Assembly: GCA_964474045.1 (NCBI GenBank) | Contig: CAYYRC010000010.1 | Span: 1-64,000, forward strand | Direction: 5' to 3' | DNA: 64,000 nucleotides | From: JACJWR01 sp964474045 | GTDB lineage: Bacteria > Actinomycetota > Actinomycetes > S36-B12 > UBA10799 | Shown here: positions 17,401 through 25,238 of the stretch, piece by piece | How positions within the stretch are numbered: the stretch's first letter is position 1 | How the letters are laid out: each line of letters begins with the position of its first letter | The notes under the pieces: generated by a model | Told to the model about the DNA's origin: nothing | Database searches by the model: none | What the model saw: the letters and a program-made list of their open reading frames with translations, nothing else | Made by a program: the position numbers and the translations under genes

Positions 17401-19416
17401 TCTTCGGCGGTCCTGTCGTTCACCGCGCCGCTATCCGACGGCGGCGCAGCCGTGACCAACTACGAGTACGCATTGTCGATCGACAACGGTGCCACCTGGG
17501 CGTCGTGGTTGCCGCTGGCCCCGCCGGACGCAGTCAGCCCGATCACCATTGTGGGGCTGGTCAACGGCACCACCTATCGAGCCAAGTTGCGCGCCGTGAA
17601 CGCAGCCGGCGCCGGGCCGGAGTCCACCATGTCGTCGGTGTTCATGCCGCGCACCGTTCCGGGCGCGCCGACACTGACAGCTGCGGGGCCGGGCAACACC
17701 ATTGCGACGATCGCTTTCACGCCGCCAGCGTCCGACGGCGGCTTCCCGATCACCAACTACAAGTACTCGACCGACAACGGCGCGACCTGGACGGCCCGCA
17801 GTCCGGCAGCGACGAGCTCGCCGATGACGATCCAGGCCCTCGCCAACGGCCACACCTACCAGGTGCTGCTGCGCGCCGTGAATCCCGTCGGCGACGGCGC
17901 CGTGTCGAACATGATGACGGTCACCCCGCGGACGGTGCCGGAGGCGCCGACGGCTCTGGTCGCCACCGCGGGCGACGCGTCGGCCAGCATCGCCTTCATC
18001 CCGCCAGCCTTTGACGGCGGGGCGGCGGTGGTCAACTACCAGTACGCCCTGTCGGTCGACGACGGGGCCATGTGGGCTTCCTGGGTGCCTTTGGCGCCGT
18101 CCGACGTGACGAGCCCGGTAGCGATCCCCGGCTTGGCCAACTGGACGCCCTATCGGGTGAAGCTGCGGGCAGTCAACGCGGCCGGCGTCGGGGCCGAGTC
18201 AGCACCCAGCGCCCCCTTCACCCCGGCTCCGGTGGGGATGGTCTTCACAGCGGTGACGCCGGCGCGGGTGGTGGATACGCGGTTGTCGTCGGGGGGCGCG
18301 GGGCCGGTGCTGCCGGGCACCACGGGGATGCGCACGTTCTCGGTGGCGGCCACTCAGTCGGGGGGCACTCCCGTGGTGCCGGCGGGCGCCACTGCGATCG
18401 CCTACAACCTGACGGTGCCCAACCCCGCCGCCGCCGGGCACGCCCGCGTGATGCCCGCCGACGCCGCGACCCTGACCACCGCCTCGGCGATCAACTTCCG
18501 GCCAGGGGAGACGATCGCCAACGGCCTGGCGACTCGCATCGACGCGCAGCGGCGGGTGACGGTGTACACCGGCAGCGCCGCCGATGTCGTCATCGACGTG
18601 GTGGGCTACTTCGCCCCCGCGCCGTCACCACCCACCCCGGGTGGGCGGTTCACCGCCGTGACCCCGGTGCGGGTGTACGCGACCAGCGCCGACACCGTCG
18701 CCGGGGCTCTGGCCGCGGGCGGCGACCGGGTGGTGTCCACCGCCACCACCCAGGACGGCGTCACACCTGTGGTGCCGGCTGGCGCCGAGGCGGTCGCCTA
18801 CAACATCACCGTCGTGCGCCCGTCCGCCGGCGGGCACCTGCGCGTCATGCCCGGCGACACCGCGTCCTCGGACAGCTCGACGATCAACTGGACGGTGCCC
18901 GGCGACGTCATCGCCAACGGCATCACGGTCAAGCTGGACGACCAGCGCCGGATCAAGGTCCACAACAGCGCCGGGGTGCCGGTGGACTTCCTGGTCGACG
19001 TCGTGGGCTACTACTCCCCGAGCGGGGCGCTGTTCTACCCCACCGACCCCACCCGGGTGCTGGACACCCGCACGGCCCAGGGCGGCGAGGGGGCCATCGG
19101 GTCGGGGACCGCCGAAGAGCGCTCCGTCGGAGTCGGCTTCGCCGCAGCCGACCCCCACACCCAGCAGGTGCCGGCCGGCGCCACCTCGATCGCCTACAAC
19201 CTGACCGTCACCGCCCCCGCGGCCGCCGGCCACCTGCGCGTGCGCCCCGCCGGAACGCCGCTGATCAGCGCCTCGACGATCAACTGGCCCGGCCCGGCCT
19301 ACACCCGTGCCAACGCCACGATCGTGGCGATCAGCCCGGACCGCCAGGTCACGATCTACAACGGCTCGTCGGGACCGGCCGACGCCCTCATCGACACCCT
19401 CGGCTACTACCGCTAG
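14485..19416 (+). CDS. Large secreted protein: delta-60 repeats, five FN3 domains, three C-terminal modules
   Basis: 1643 residues; ATG at 14485, with a second ATG at 14500. A signal peptide runs to about residue 38 (NSAPAQA). Residues 60-765 hold 14 copies of a ~51-residue delta-60 repeat with the core pattern Q-x-DGK-x(3)-GG-x-F-T-x-F-NG-x(2)-R-x(2)-IARLN-x-DG-x-LD, probably beta-propeller blades. Five fibronectin type III domains follow (about 766-1250; linkers such as VTPRTVPDAPT). Three ~130-residue modules end the protein (about 1251-1386, 1387-1514, 1515-1643); each has a start like RVVDTR, a middle PAGATAIAYNLTV and an end like DVVGYF. There is no LPXTG or membrane anchor. A surface or adhesion role is inferred only. 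Confidence 0.85.
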   Translation: MWRCVMERLRGGCGRGLVWFALVTGALSLLVGLLGNSAPAQAAVTGNVIPDPTVNTSSSGFNGTVVTSVVQTDGRIVIGGSFTAFNGIARNRIARLNSDGTLDPSYDPGAGFNEMVSTLALQPDGKVLAGGYFTTFNTVARGRIARLNTDGSLDTTFVPTGTGFGSSAVMAVAVRADGKVYAGGNFTAFNSTGRGGIARLNADGSLDTTFVPTGSGFNGSVYTLAVQGDGRVVVGGGFTGFGGTPRSRIARLYGDGSLDPTFNPGTGFDAHVNVVKLQADGKLVAAGGFTSFAGTSRNRVARLMVDGALDVSFSPGTGFDSYIMDVGIQADGTIVVGGDFSTFNGATRTRIARLNPFGNLDASFDPGVGPNSLVNSVAVQQDGKVLLGGYFSNVSGVVRARYARLTSVGALDAEFHSGAGFNKGVYATAAQADGKVIAAGAFTDFNGMVRRGVARLTTNGALDPSLGNGTGPNSSVLALAALADGRILAAGTFSSFNGLARGRIVRLSADGVVDTTAFTGSGFNSTVRAIAVQPDGKVIAVGDFTTYNGTARNGVARLNADGTLDTVFNPQGGFNAATTTVALQTDGKIVVGGSFTLFNGVTRTRIARLNSDGSLDTAFDPAAGFNSFPVALTMQADGKIVVGGYFTLYNGVARSAIARLNANGTLDTSFNPGSGFNGVVRSVVLESDGAALVGGDFTTFNGMPRSRIARLNANGSLDLGFYPGAGFNGAVYSLSLLPSGKLAAGGLFTAFDGAPLQRIAVLLHAPSAPTVLAGLIPGNASITAAFTPPVITGGAAITNYEYALSVDNGTKWGAWTPRNPASATSPITVGGLANGTAYRVKLRAVNAAGAGAESAMSSLVVPFTVPTAPTITAATPGNGTASIAFSPPASNGGAAITNYKYSLDNGVTWLTRSPASTASPLQLAGLLNGHTYQVVLRALNLAGGGAASLPVSVTPRTVPDAPTGVAVAAVGTSSAVLSFTAPLSDGGAAVTNYEYALSIDNGATWASWLPLAPPDAVSPITIVGLVNGTTYRAKLRAVNAAGAGPESTMSSVFMPRTVPGAPTLTAAGPGNTIATIAFTPPASDGGFPITNYKYSTDNGATWTARSPAATSSPMTIQALANGHTYQVLLRAVNPVGDGAVSNMMTVTPRTVPEAPTALVATAGDASASIAFIPPAFDGGAAVVNYQYALSVDDGAMWASWVPLAPSDVTSPVAIPGLANWTPYRVKLRAVNAAGVGAESAPSAPFTPAPVGMVFTAVTPARVVDTRLSSGGAGPVLPGTTGMRTFSVAATQSGGTPVVPAGATAIAYNLTVPNPAAAGHARVMPADAATLTTASAINFRPGETIANGLATRIDAQRRVTVYTGSAADVVIDVVGYFAPAPSPPTPGGRFTAVTPVRVYATSADTVAGALAAGGDRVVSTATTQDGVTPVVPAGAEAVAYNITVVRPSAGGHLRVMPGDTASSDSSTINWTVPGDVIANGITVKLDDQRRIKVHNSAGVPVDFLVDVVGYYSPSGALFYPTDPTRVLDTRTAQGGEGAIGSGTAEERSVGVGFAAADPHTQQVPAGATSIAYNLTVTAPAAAGHLRVRPAGTPLISASTINWPGPAYTRANATIVAISPDRQVTIYNGSSGPADALIDTLGYYR
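14662..16779 (+). repeat. 14 tandem ~153-bp coding repeats (delta-60 type)
   Basis: The repeats encode ~51-residue units, each opening with Gly-Phe-Asn or a close variant and closing with a Leu-Asp...Pro-Gly segment. The copies are clearly diverged from each other at both protein and DNA level, so this is an old array and not a recent expansion. Confidence 0.85.
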
Positions 19417-19444
19417 GGGTCCGCGCCCTGGGGGCGCAACGGCC

Positions 19445-20662
19445 TCATCCCGGCACCCCGGGGCGCAGCACCGCGTCCAACCAGCCGAAGCTGCGCGCGT
19501 GATAGAGGTCGCGGGCCATGGACTCGCAGTGCTCGCCGGCGCCCTCGGCGGCAGTGAACGTGACGAACTCCTTCGGGCAGGTCAGCGCCGCCACCAGCGT
19601 CGGCGCTGTGGCGCTGATGGGGTCGTTCTCGGCGTTGCACACGAAAGTCGGGCAGCTGATGCGCTCGGCATGCCCGGCGAGGGTGTACTCACGAGTGGCC
19701 TCGATGTAGTCCATGGGCGTGGCCACGCCGTGCACCTGCATGCCCCGGCGCAGCGACCAGCCGGCTGTGGGCTGGGCCGCCATGTGGTCGAGCATTTCGC
19801 GCACCGTGTCCACGGCGAGGCGCTCACCCTTGGTGTACCCCGCGCGCAGCGGGCCGGGCAGACGCTGCAGGAACGGCGCGTACAGGTCGAAGGCTCCGCA
19901 GTCGGCCACCAGCGCGGCCAACCGGTGCTCGTCGGCGGCTGCCCGCGGACCCAGGTGCGCGCCCAGGCTCAGGCCGACCAGCCCGATCCGCGCGGGGTCG
20001 ACGTCGGGGCGGGTCGACAGGAAGTCGACGACCGGCGTGATCACGGCGCCCCAGTCCGGCCGGAGCGTCAGCCCGTCGTCGATCAGCGCCGACCCCTGCC
20101 CGGGGCCGTCGAACGTCAGGATGTTGTAGCCGCGGGCGATGGCAGCGGAGCCGTTGAACGAGTAGCCCTCGGCCAGGGTTGAGTCGTAGCCGCCCAGCAG
20201 GATCAGCGTCGGGCGAGGTGCCCCGTCGTCGCTGGGTGCGCCGAAGTAGCCGGGCAACTCGGTGTCCTCATAGGGGATCGTGACCTTGGAGAGCGGGTGC
20301 TCGGAGAGCGCGGCCGCCTTGGCGAACGCCGCGCAGTGGCGCTCGTGGCTGGACTTCAGCCGAGGATCCAGCGGGGCTCCCATCAGCATGGAGCCGGCGG
20401 CGCGAAGGTAGTTGGCTCCCCGCAGGTAGGCCGCCCGCGCCGACACCGTGCGCCCAGCGGCGGCTTGGTCGTCTGCCAGGGCCAGCACCCGGTCGGCCAG
20501 GGCGACCCACTCGTCGTACCACGAGTCCAGCTCGGAGCCCTCTATCCGCGCTGCGGCCGTCATCACCTCGCCCACGTCGGCAGCGCCGGCGGGGGCAAGC
20601 CCCAGCACCCGCTTGGCCTGGCCATCGAACAGGTCGTCAGGGCAGAGCCGCGCCATGGTCAT
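19445..20662 (-). CDS. Alpha/beta hydrolase with helical N-terminal domain
   Basis: 405 residues. The N-terminal ~150 residues are mainly helical. The hydrolase domain then shows the oxyanion-region stretch PTLILLGGYDSTLAEGY, the strand ILTFDGPGQGSAL, and the nucleophile elbow GLVGLSLGAHL with Ser near residue 230. The expected acid is in NAENDPISA and the His in GAGEHCESM near residue 385. The architecture resembles the 2,6-dihydropseudooxynicotine hydrolase/FrsA-like group, which cleaves C-C or ester bonds; the substrate is unknown. It is convergent with the large secreted-protein gene, and a short GC-rich hairpin (19423-19437) lies between them. Confidence 0.78.
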   Translation of the reverse strand: MTMARLCPDDLFDGQAKRVLGLAPAGAADVGEVMTAAARIEGSELDSWYDEWVALADRVLALADDQAAAGRTVSARAAYLRGANYLRAAGSMLMGAPLDPRLKSSHERHCAAFAKAAALSEHPLSKVTIPYEDTELPGYFGAPSDDGAPRPTLILLGGYDSTLAEGYSFNGSAAIARGYNILTFDGPGQGSALIDDGLTLRPDWGAVITPVVDFLSTRPDVDPARIGLVGLSLGAHLGPRAAADEHRLAALVADCGAFDLYAPFLQRLPGPLRAGYTKGERLAVDTVREMLDHMAAQPTAGWSLRRGMQVHGVATPMDYIEATREYTLAGHAERISCPTFVCNAENDPISATAPTLVAALTCPKEFVTFTAAEGAGEHCESMARDLYHARSFGWLDAVLRPGVPG

Positions 20663-20751
20663 GAGCCGCAGTATCAGCCAGGACTACGCACAGCGTCCAG
20701 CCCACCACCCACGGTGGCGACCGGCGGCGGGGCGGCGTCCTGCAGACCTGT

Positions 20752-21081
20752 TCACTCCCCAGCCCGCTGGACGACCTGGAAGGTCCAGATCTGCGAGCCG
20801 CTGGCTGCGGGCGCGGAGTCGCCGGCGCCGGGGCGTGCGCCAGCGCCGCCGCCATGGCCCGCACCGAACTCGCGCGACCCCAGCCACGACTGGTAGGAGG
20901 CCTCGTCGTGCCAGCGCGTGAGAACCAGGTAGTCGTCGGTGCCCGCGGTCGGGCGCATGAGTTCGAACGACATGAAGCCGGGTGCCTGCTCGACCATTCC
21001 GGCGCGGCCGGCGAAGCGCTGCTCAAGGGTGGCTCCGGCACCGTCGGGCACGGACAGGACGTTGATCGCGACGAAGGTCAT
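20752..21081 (-). CDS. Antibiotic biosynthesis monooxygenase (ABM) domain protein, HmoA-like
   Basis: 109 residues from the ATG at 21081, preceded by AGGAG at normal spacing. The ABM fold is seen in MTFVAINVLSVP, then LEQRFAGRAGMVEQAPGFMS and TDDYLVLTRWHDEASYQSWL. Members are small dimeric oxygenases or haem-degrading enzymes. A Gly/Ala-rich tail (AGHGGGAGARPGAG) is unusual: it sits between the last helix and a final strand-like QIWTFQVVQ. The gene borders the RiPP locus but is separated from it by the dehydrogenase-like gene on the other strand. A part in that pathway is possible but not shown. Confidence 0.75.
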   Translation of the reverse strand: MTFVAINVLSVPDGAGATLEQRFAGRAGMVEQAPGFMSFELMRPTAGTDDYLVLTRWHDEASYQSWLGSREFGAGHGGGAGARPGAGDSAPAASGSQIWTFQVVQRAGE

Positions 21082-21184
21082 GGGTGCTCCTGAAGGTGGG
21101 GCGGCGAGCTCGGTTGGGGTGTTGCCATTGTGTCCTCCGGCCAGCCCGCGCGCCTGTCCACGCTGCTGCCCTAACGTGGCGGAC

Positions 21185-22366
21185 GTGGATCCGATGCGAC
21201 AGCCGGTTGGCAGCTGGTCCTGCCCGACTACCGTGTTCGCGGGCGCCGACGCGCTGGCCGCATGGGCCAGCGGACCCGGGCGGCAGCCCCGCGGCCGGGC
21301 GATTGTGCTGGTGGATCCCACTCCAGCGGTGCGCGACGCGCCGGCGGTGAGAGCCCTGCTCGCTGGCCTGCCGGAGGCCGTCGAGGTGGCGGTGCCGCCC
21401 GGGGAGGCGGGCACCGAGGCGCTGCGGCAGGCCGTAGCCGAGGTGCAGTCCGCGGCCGTCGCCGCAGGGGAGTTACCGCAGGTGTTCGCCATCGGCGGCG
21501 GCTCGGTGCTGGACGCGGGCAAGCTGGTGATGCTGGCCGCACACGAGCCCGGTCTGCTGGACATGCTGTCCGCATCTCCTGGCGGCCTGCAGATAGTTCC
21601 GGGCCCGACGACGGCGAGTGCCCCGCTCGTCTGCGTCCCCACCACGCTCGGGACGGCCTCCGAGGTCAGTCCCGTCGCCCTGCATCGGGGGCGCGTCAGC
21701 ACCATGGTCGTGGGTCCGGCGCTGCGCCCGCAGCAGGCGGTCATTGATCCGCAGCTGACCGCCTCGCTGTCGGCGTCGGCCCTGGCCGCCGGCCTCGTTG
21801 AGCCGCTGGCACGAGCGGTTGTGCCGGCCATCTGCGACCGGCCGCTGCACCTCCAGGACGCACAGGCGCGGGCACTGGCCGACACCCTGCTGGAGTTGGG
21901 CGGGCAGCTTGCGACGGGCGGGGCCGATGCGCAGTGGCGGCTGACCGCCGCGCTGACCAGCACGGCCACCCACACGTCGTTTCTGGCCCTGGGCAGACCG
22001 CCCATGAGCCACGCGCTCTGGCCGTTGGCGACGGAGCTGGTGGCCGCCGGCGAGATGACGAAGCCGGCCGCGTTGGCCGCGCTCCTCCCGGCTTGGCTGA
22101 CCGGGCTGGCGGAGGGCCGGCTCGACGGTCCGTTCGGCTCGGCCACGCGCGTCGAGCAGGTACTGGGCATGGGAGCCGCCGAGGCCGCTGCGCGGCTGGC
22201 CGACTGGCTGGCCGAGCTGCCGCTCCAGGCGGCGCCGCCGGTCGCCCGAGGGGCCGATCCGACCGTCGTCGCGGCACGGGTCGTGGATCGCTGGCAGCGA
22301 CCCGGCTGGTTCCTGCCGGGTGTGGATACGGGGCAGATCCGATGGCTGTTGGCGGCGGCTTGGTAG
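21185..22366 (+). CDS. Iron-containing alcohol dehydrogenase-like protein with degenerate metal site
   Basis: 393 residues if the GTG at 21185 is used (ATG at 21194 is the alternative). The nucleotide-binding part is typical of iron-dependent alcohol dehydrogenases: VFAIGGGSVLDAGKL near residue 100 and PTTLGTASEVSPVAL near residue 150. The metal-binding part is not. Where the family has Asp-Ala-x-x-His, this protein reads SASALAAGLVEPL, and of the later two His only the one in PPMSHALWPL remains. It may use another metal site, need no metal, or be inactive. It is convergent with the exporter genes (11 bases apart), so membership in the RiPP locus is uncertain. Some RiPP classes (daptides) do use a dehydrogenase of this family. 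Confidence 0.65.
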   Translation: MDPMRQPVGSWSCPTTVFAGADALAAWASGPGRQPRGRAIVLVDPTPAVRDAPAVRALLAGLPEAVEVAVPPGEAGTEALRQAVAEVQSAAVAAGELPQVFAIGGGSVLDAGKLVMLAAHEPGLLDMLSASPGGLQIVPGPTTASAPLVCVPTTLGTASEVSPVALHRGRVSTMVVGPALRPQQAVIDPQLTASLSASALAAGLVEPLARAVVPAICDRPLHLQDAQARALADTLLELGGQLATGGADAQWRLTAALTSTATHTSFLALGRPPMSHALWPLATELVAAGEMTKPAALAALLPAWLTGLAEGRLDGPFGSATRVEQVLGMGAAEAAARLADWLAELPLQAAPPVARGADPTVVAARVVDRWQRPGWFLPGVDTGQIRWLLAAAW

Positions 22367-22376
22367 CGCTCGCCGC

Positions 22377-25238
22377 TCAGAGCGTCTGCCGCTTGACCAT
22401 GCGTGCGAACAGCCCGGGCGCCGCCGCGAGCTCGTCATAACTGCCCATCTGCACCACCCGGCCCGCTTCGAGCACCACGATGCGATCCGCGCCGCGGACT
22501 GTGCTCAGCCGGTGGGCGATGACGATGCGCGTCACCTGCAGCCGGGCGAAGGAGTCGGCGACCTGGGCCTGGGTGACGGAGTCGAGGGCGCTGGTGGCCT
22601 CGTCCAGGATCACGATCCGCGGGTCCCGTGCGATCGCCGAGGCCAGCACGAGGCGCTGGCGCTGACCGCCGCTGAAGGTGACGGCGTTGTCGCCCAGGAG
22701 CGTGTGCATGCCCATCGGCAGGGCGCGGATCTCGTCCGCCAGCCCGACCTTCTCGGCGGCGGCCCAGGCGTCCTGCTCGGTCAGCGGCCAATCGCCGATG
22801 ATGGCCGACTTGATGTCGGCTCCGGTCACCGAGGCGTTCTGCAGCGACACGCCGATCTGCGAGCGCACGGCCCGGCTGTCCAGGGTGCGCAGGTCCTTGC
22901 TGTCGTAGGTGACCGTTCCCTCCTCCGGGTGGTCGAACCCCAGCAGCAGCCGGACCAGGGTGGACTTGCCCGATCCAGACGGTCCGACCACGGCCACGAA
23001 CTCGCCGGGCGCCACATCGAGGTTGATGTTGCGCAGTACCGGCGCGGACATGCCGGGGTAGCGGTACGTCACCGCGCTCAGCCCCACGCGTCCCGACAGC
23101 CGCCCCGGGTCCGAGGCGCCGGGCTGGATCTCGACCGGCTCGGCCAGGATGGGCCGCATGCGGTCGAAGATCGGCACGATATTGAGGACGTAGCCCAGGC
23201 TCAGGTCCAGTTGCGTGGTGGCGGACGCCACCTGCCCCAGGGCGGTGATGAACGACAGGAACGCCGCGGTGGTCATCGCCCCCGGGTTGTTCGCGACGAC
23301 CGTGAACACGGTCAGGGTGAGCAACCCGGGCAGCGCCGCGTATAGAGCCGTGCGGGCGGCGTTGAGTCGCTCCGAGGTCAGCAGCATCGCGGCCTGGTCG
23401 GCGAACTTGCCGGCCCAGGCACCCAGGGCGCGGTTCTCGGCGGCAGCTGCGCGCACCTTGTCGATGCCCTGAACGATCTGCAGCAGCACGCCCGACGCCG
23501 CGCCCTTGGCGTCGTACATGCGCCGCAGCCGCCGGATCTGCGCCACGGTGAGGACCGAGCTGATCCCCACCACCACCGCGGTGACCGCGAGCACCAGCCA
23601 CGCCAGCGCGACGTTGTAGTAGAAGAGCAGCCCCAGGCTGAACACCAGGGTGACCACCGACAGCAGCGTCGTCGAGGCGACCGAGGCGACGATCTGCCCG
23701 ATCGCGTCCACGCCTGTGACGCGCATCGTCAGGTCCGCCACTGTGAAGCGGGTGAAGAACTGCACGGGAAGCGCGATGAGCCGGTCCCACAGCCCCGACT
23801 GCATGCCCAGCAGCAGCCTCCCCTGCAGCCGCAGCAGGCTGGCCGACCGTCCGAGCAGGAAACCGGTGGAGGCGAAGCTCACGAAGACCAGCACGATCGA
23901 GGCGATGATCACCAGCGAGGTTGAGCCCTCCGGCACGAACTGGCCCAGGATGGTTCCCGTCGCGATCGGGACCGCCAGCGAGAGCAGCCCGGCGATCATG
24001 CTCAGCCCGACCATCCGCCACACGTCCCGACCCGCGTCCCGGAACCCGCTGCGCAGCAGGCTGCGCACGGAGATCTCGCCAGCGGGCAGCGGCCGGTAGA
24101 ACGTGTAGCCGCTGGGGCGAAGCCCAGCGAAGTAGTCCGAGTCTGCGGACCGCTTCGAGCCGTCGCCGGGGTCGACGGCCTGGAAGCCGCCACGCTGGCG
24201 CGGCAGCAGGACGACCGGCTGGCCGGCCTCGGCCCGGAACGCAAGCACCGGTTCCACCGCGGTCGAGTGCCGGACCTGCTCCAGGGTGACGGCGCGCACG
24301 CGAACGCCGGATGCCCGGGCGATGGCCCGCACAGGGTCCGGGGCCTGCCCCGCCGACCAGTCCGGCGGGGCGGTGATGGACAGCCCCTGCGCTGCGCCCA
24401 GCAGTTGGCATGCGGCCAGGATCGGGTCATGCTCGTAGTCCGTCGACCAGGTGTCCTTGCCTCCGATGGTCTCCATCCTGGTCAGTGCCGCGTTGCGCGC
24501 CGCCTCATCCAGACGTTGGCGGTCGATGGCGCGGGCGGCGCCGGCCCGGCGCTCCGCGGCGCCGGCCACCGCCGCGCCCGTCATGATCGCGCGCTGGGCC
24601 CACCGGAGCCCGGCGAGGCGGTCGGCCGGGGGGACGTCGGCGGTCAGGCGGACCGTCCCGGTGCACGACTCGACCACACCGACTTCGGCGGCGGGGCCCA
24701 GCGGCAGCGGCAGCGCCTCGTCCTGGCGCTGCTCGCCGATCGCCAGAGATGGCGTCTCCGGGGTGAACCAGCGGAGCTCGCGGAGCGAGTTCAGCGTGCG
24801 GCCGGTGTCGAGCGCGACGTCGTCGCCCAACACGGCCTCGCCGGCATTGAACGGCACGCCGGAGCGGGTCACGCTCTGGGCTGCGGCCCCCAGCCAAGCA
24901 TGGAGGCCGGCTGCCAGCTGGTCGTCGGCGAGGTGCTCGATCCAGTTGTCCGCCAGCCGCTCGGCCGCAGCCTCCACCCCCACCGCCAGCAGCTGCCACG
25001 ACTGCGCATCGACCAGCGTCGGGTCCGAGCCCAGCAGCAGCGACCCCGCGGCGGCGGTCCCGATCAGGAACCTGCGCCCGGGCTCGCCCTCGGCGGACGT
25101 CGGAGCCAGGAACAGGTCCACCTCGCCGGCGGTGAGCAGCCAGGCGTTGCCTTCGCCGGACAGCGGCAGGGGAGTGCTGGCCGACAGGGTGATCGAGCCC
25201 CCCTCCACGGCGAGCACATCCAGGCAGCTGCTGCTCAT
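22377..25238 (-). CDS. NHLM bacteriocin export ABC transporter, permease/ATPase subunit
   Basis: 953 residues from the ATG at 25238, whose ATGA overlaps the stop of the upstream ABC gene. The first ~400 residues form the non-catalytic N-terminal region typical of the second NHLM transporter: a cyclic-nucleotide-binding-like part plus a C39-like part without a Cys-His pair. An ABC membrane domain (about 420-690) and an ATPase domain follow: Walker A GPSGSGKST with Lys758, signature FSGGQRQRLVLASAIA, Walker B IVILDEATSALDS. It should pair with the peptidase-containing subunit to export the Nif11-leader peptide. It is the last gene of the operon. Confidence 0.88.
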   Translation of the reverse strand: MSSSCLDVLAVEGGSITLSASTPLPLSGEGNAWLLTAGEVDLFLAPTSAEGEPGRRFLIGTAAAGSLLLGSDPTLVDAQSWQLLAVGVEAAAERLADNWIEHLADDQLAAGLHAWLGAAAQSVTRSGVPFNAGEAVLGDDVALDTGRTLNSLRELRWFTPETPSLAIGEQRQDEALPLPLGPAAEVGVVESCTGTVRLTADVPPADRLAGLRWAQRAIMTGAAVAGAAERRAGAARAIDRQRLDEAARNAALTRMETIGGKDTWSTDYEHDPILAACQLLGAAQGLSITAPPDWSAGQAPDPVRAIARASGVRVRAVTLEQVRHSTAVEPVLAFRAEAGQPVVLLPRQRGGFQAVDPGDGSKRSADSDYFAGLRPSGYTFYRPLPAGEISVRSLLRSGFRDAGRDVWRMVGLSMIAGLLSLAVPIATGTILGQFVPEGSTSLVIIASIVLVFVSFASTGFLLGRSASLLRLQGRLLLGMQSGLWDRLIALPVQFFTRFTVADLTMRVTGVDAIGQIVASVASTTLLSVVTLVFSLGLLFYYNVALAWLVLAVTAVVVGISSVLTVAQIRRLRRMYDAKGAASGVLLQIVQGIDKVRAAAAENRALGAWAGKFADQAAMLLTSERLNAARTALYAALPGLLTLTVFTVVANNPGAMTTAAFLSFITALGQVASATTQLDLSLGYVLNIVPIFDRMRPILAEPVEIQPGASDPGRLSGRVGLSAVTYRYPGMSAPVLRNINLDVAPGEFVAVVGPSGSGKSTLVRLLLGFDHPEEGTVTYDSKDLRTLDSRAVRSQIGVSLQNASVTGADIKSAIIGDWPLTEQDAWAAAEKVGLADEIRALPMGMHTLLGDNAVTFSGGQRQRLVLASAIARDPRIVILDEATSALDSVTQAQVADSFARLQVTRIVIAHRLSTVRGADRIVVLEAGRVVQMGSYDELAAAPGLFARMVKRQTL

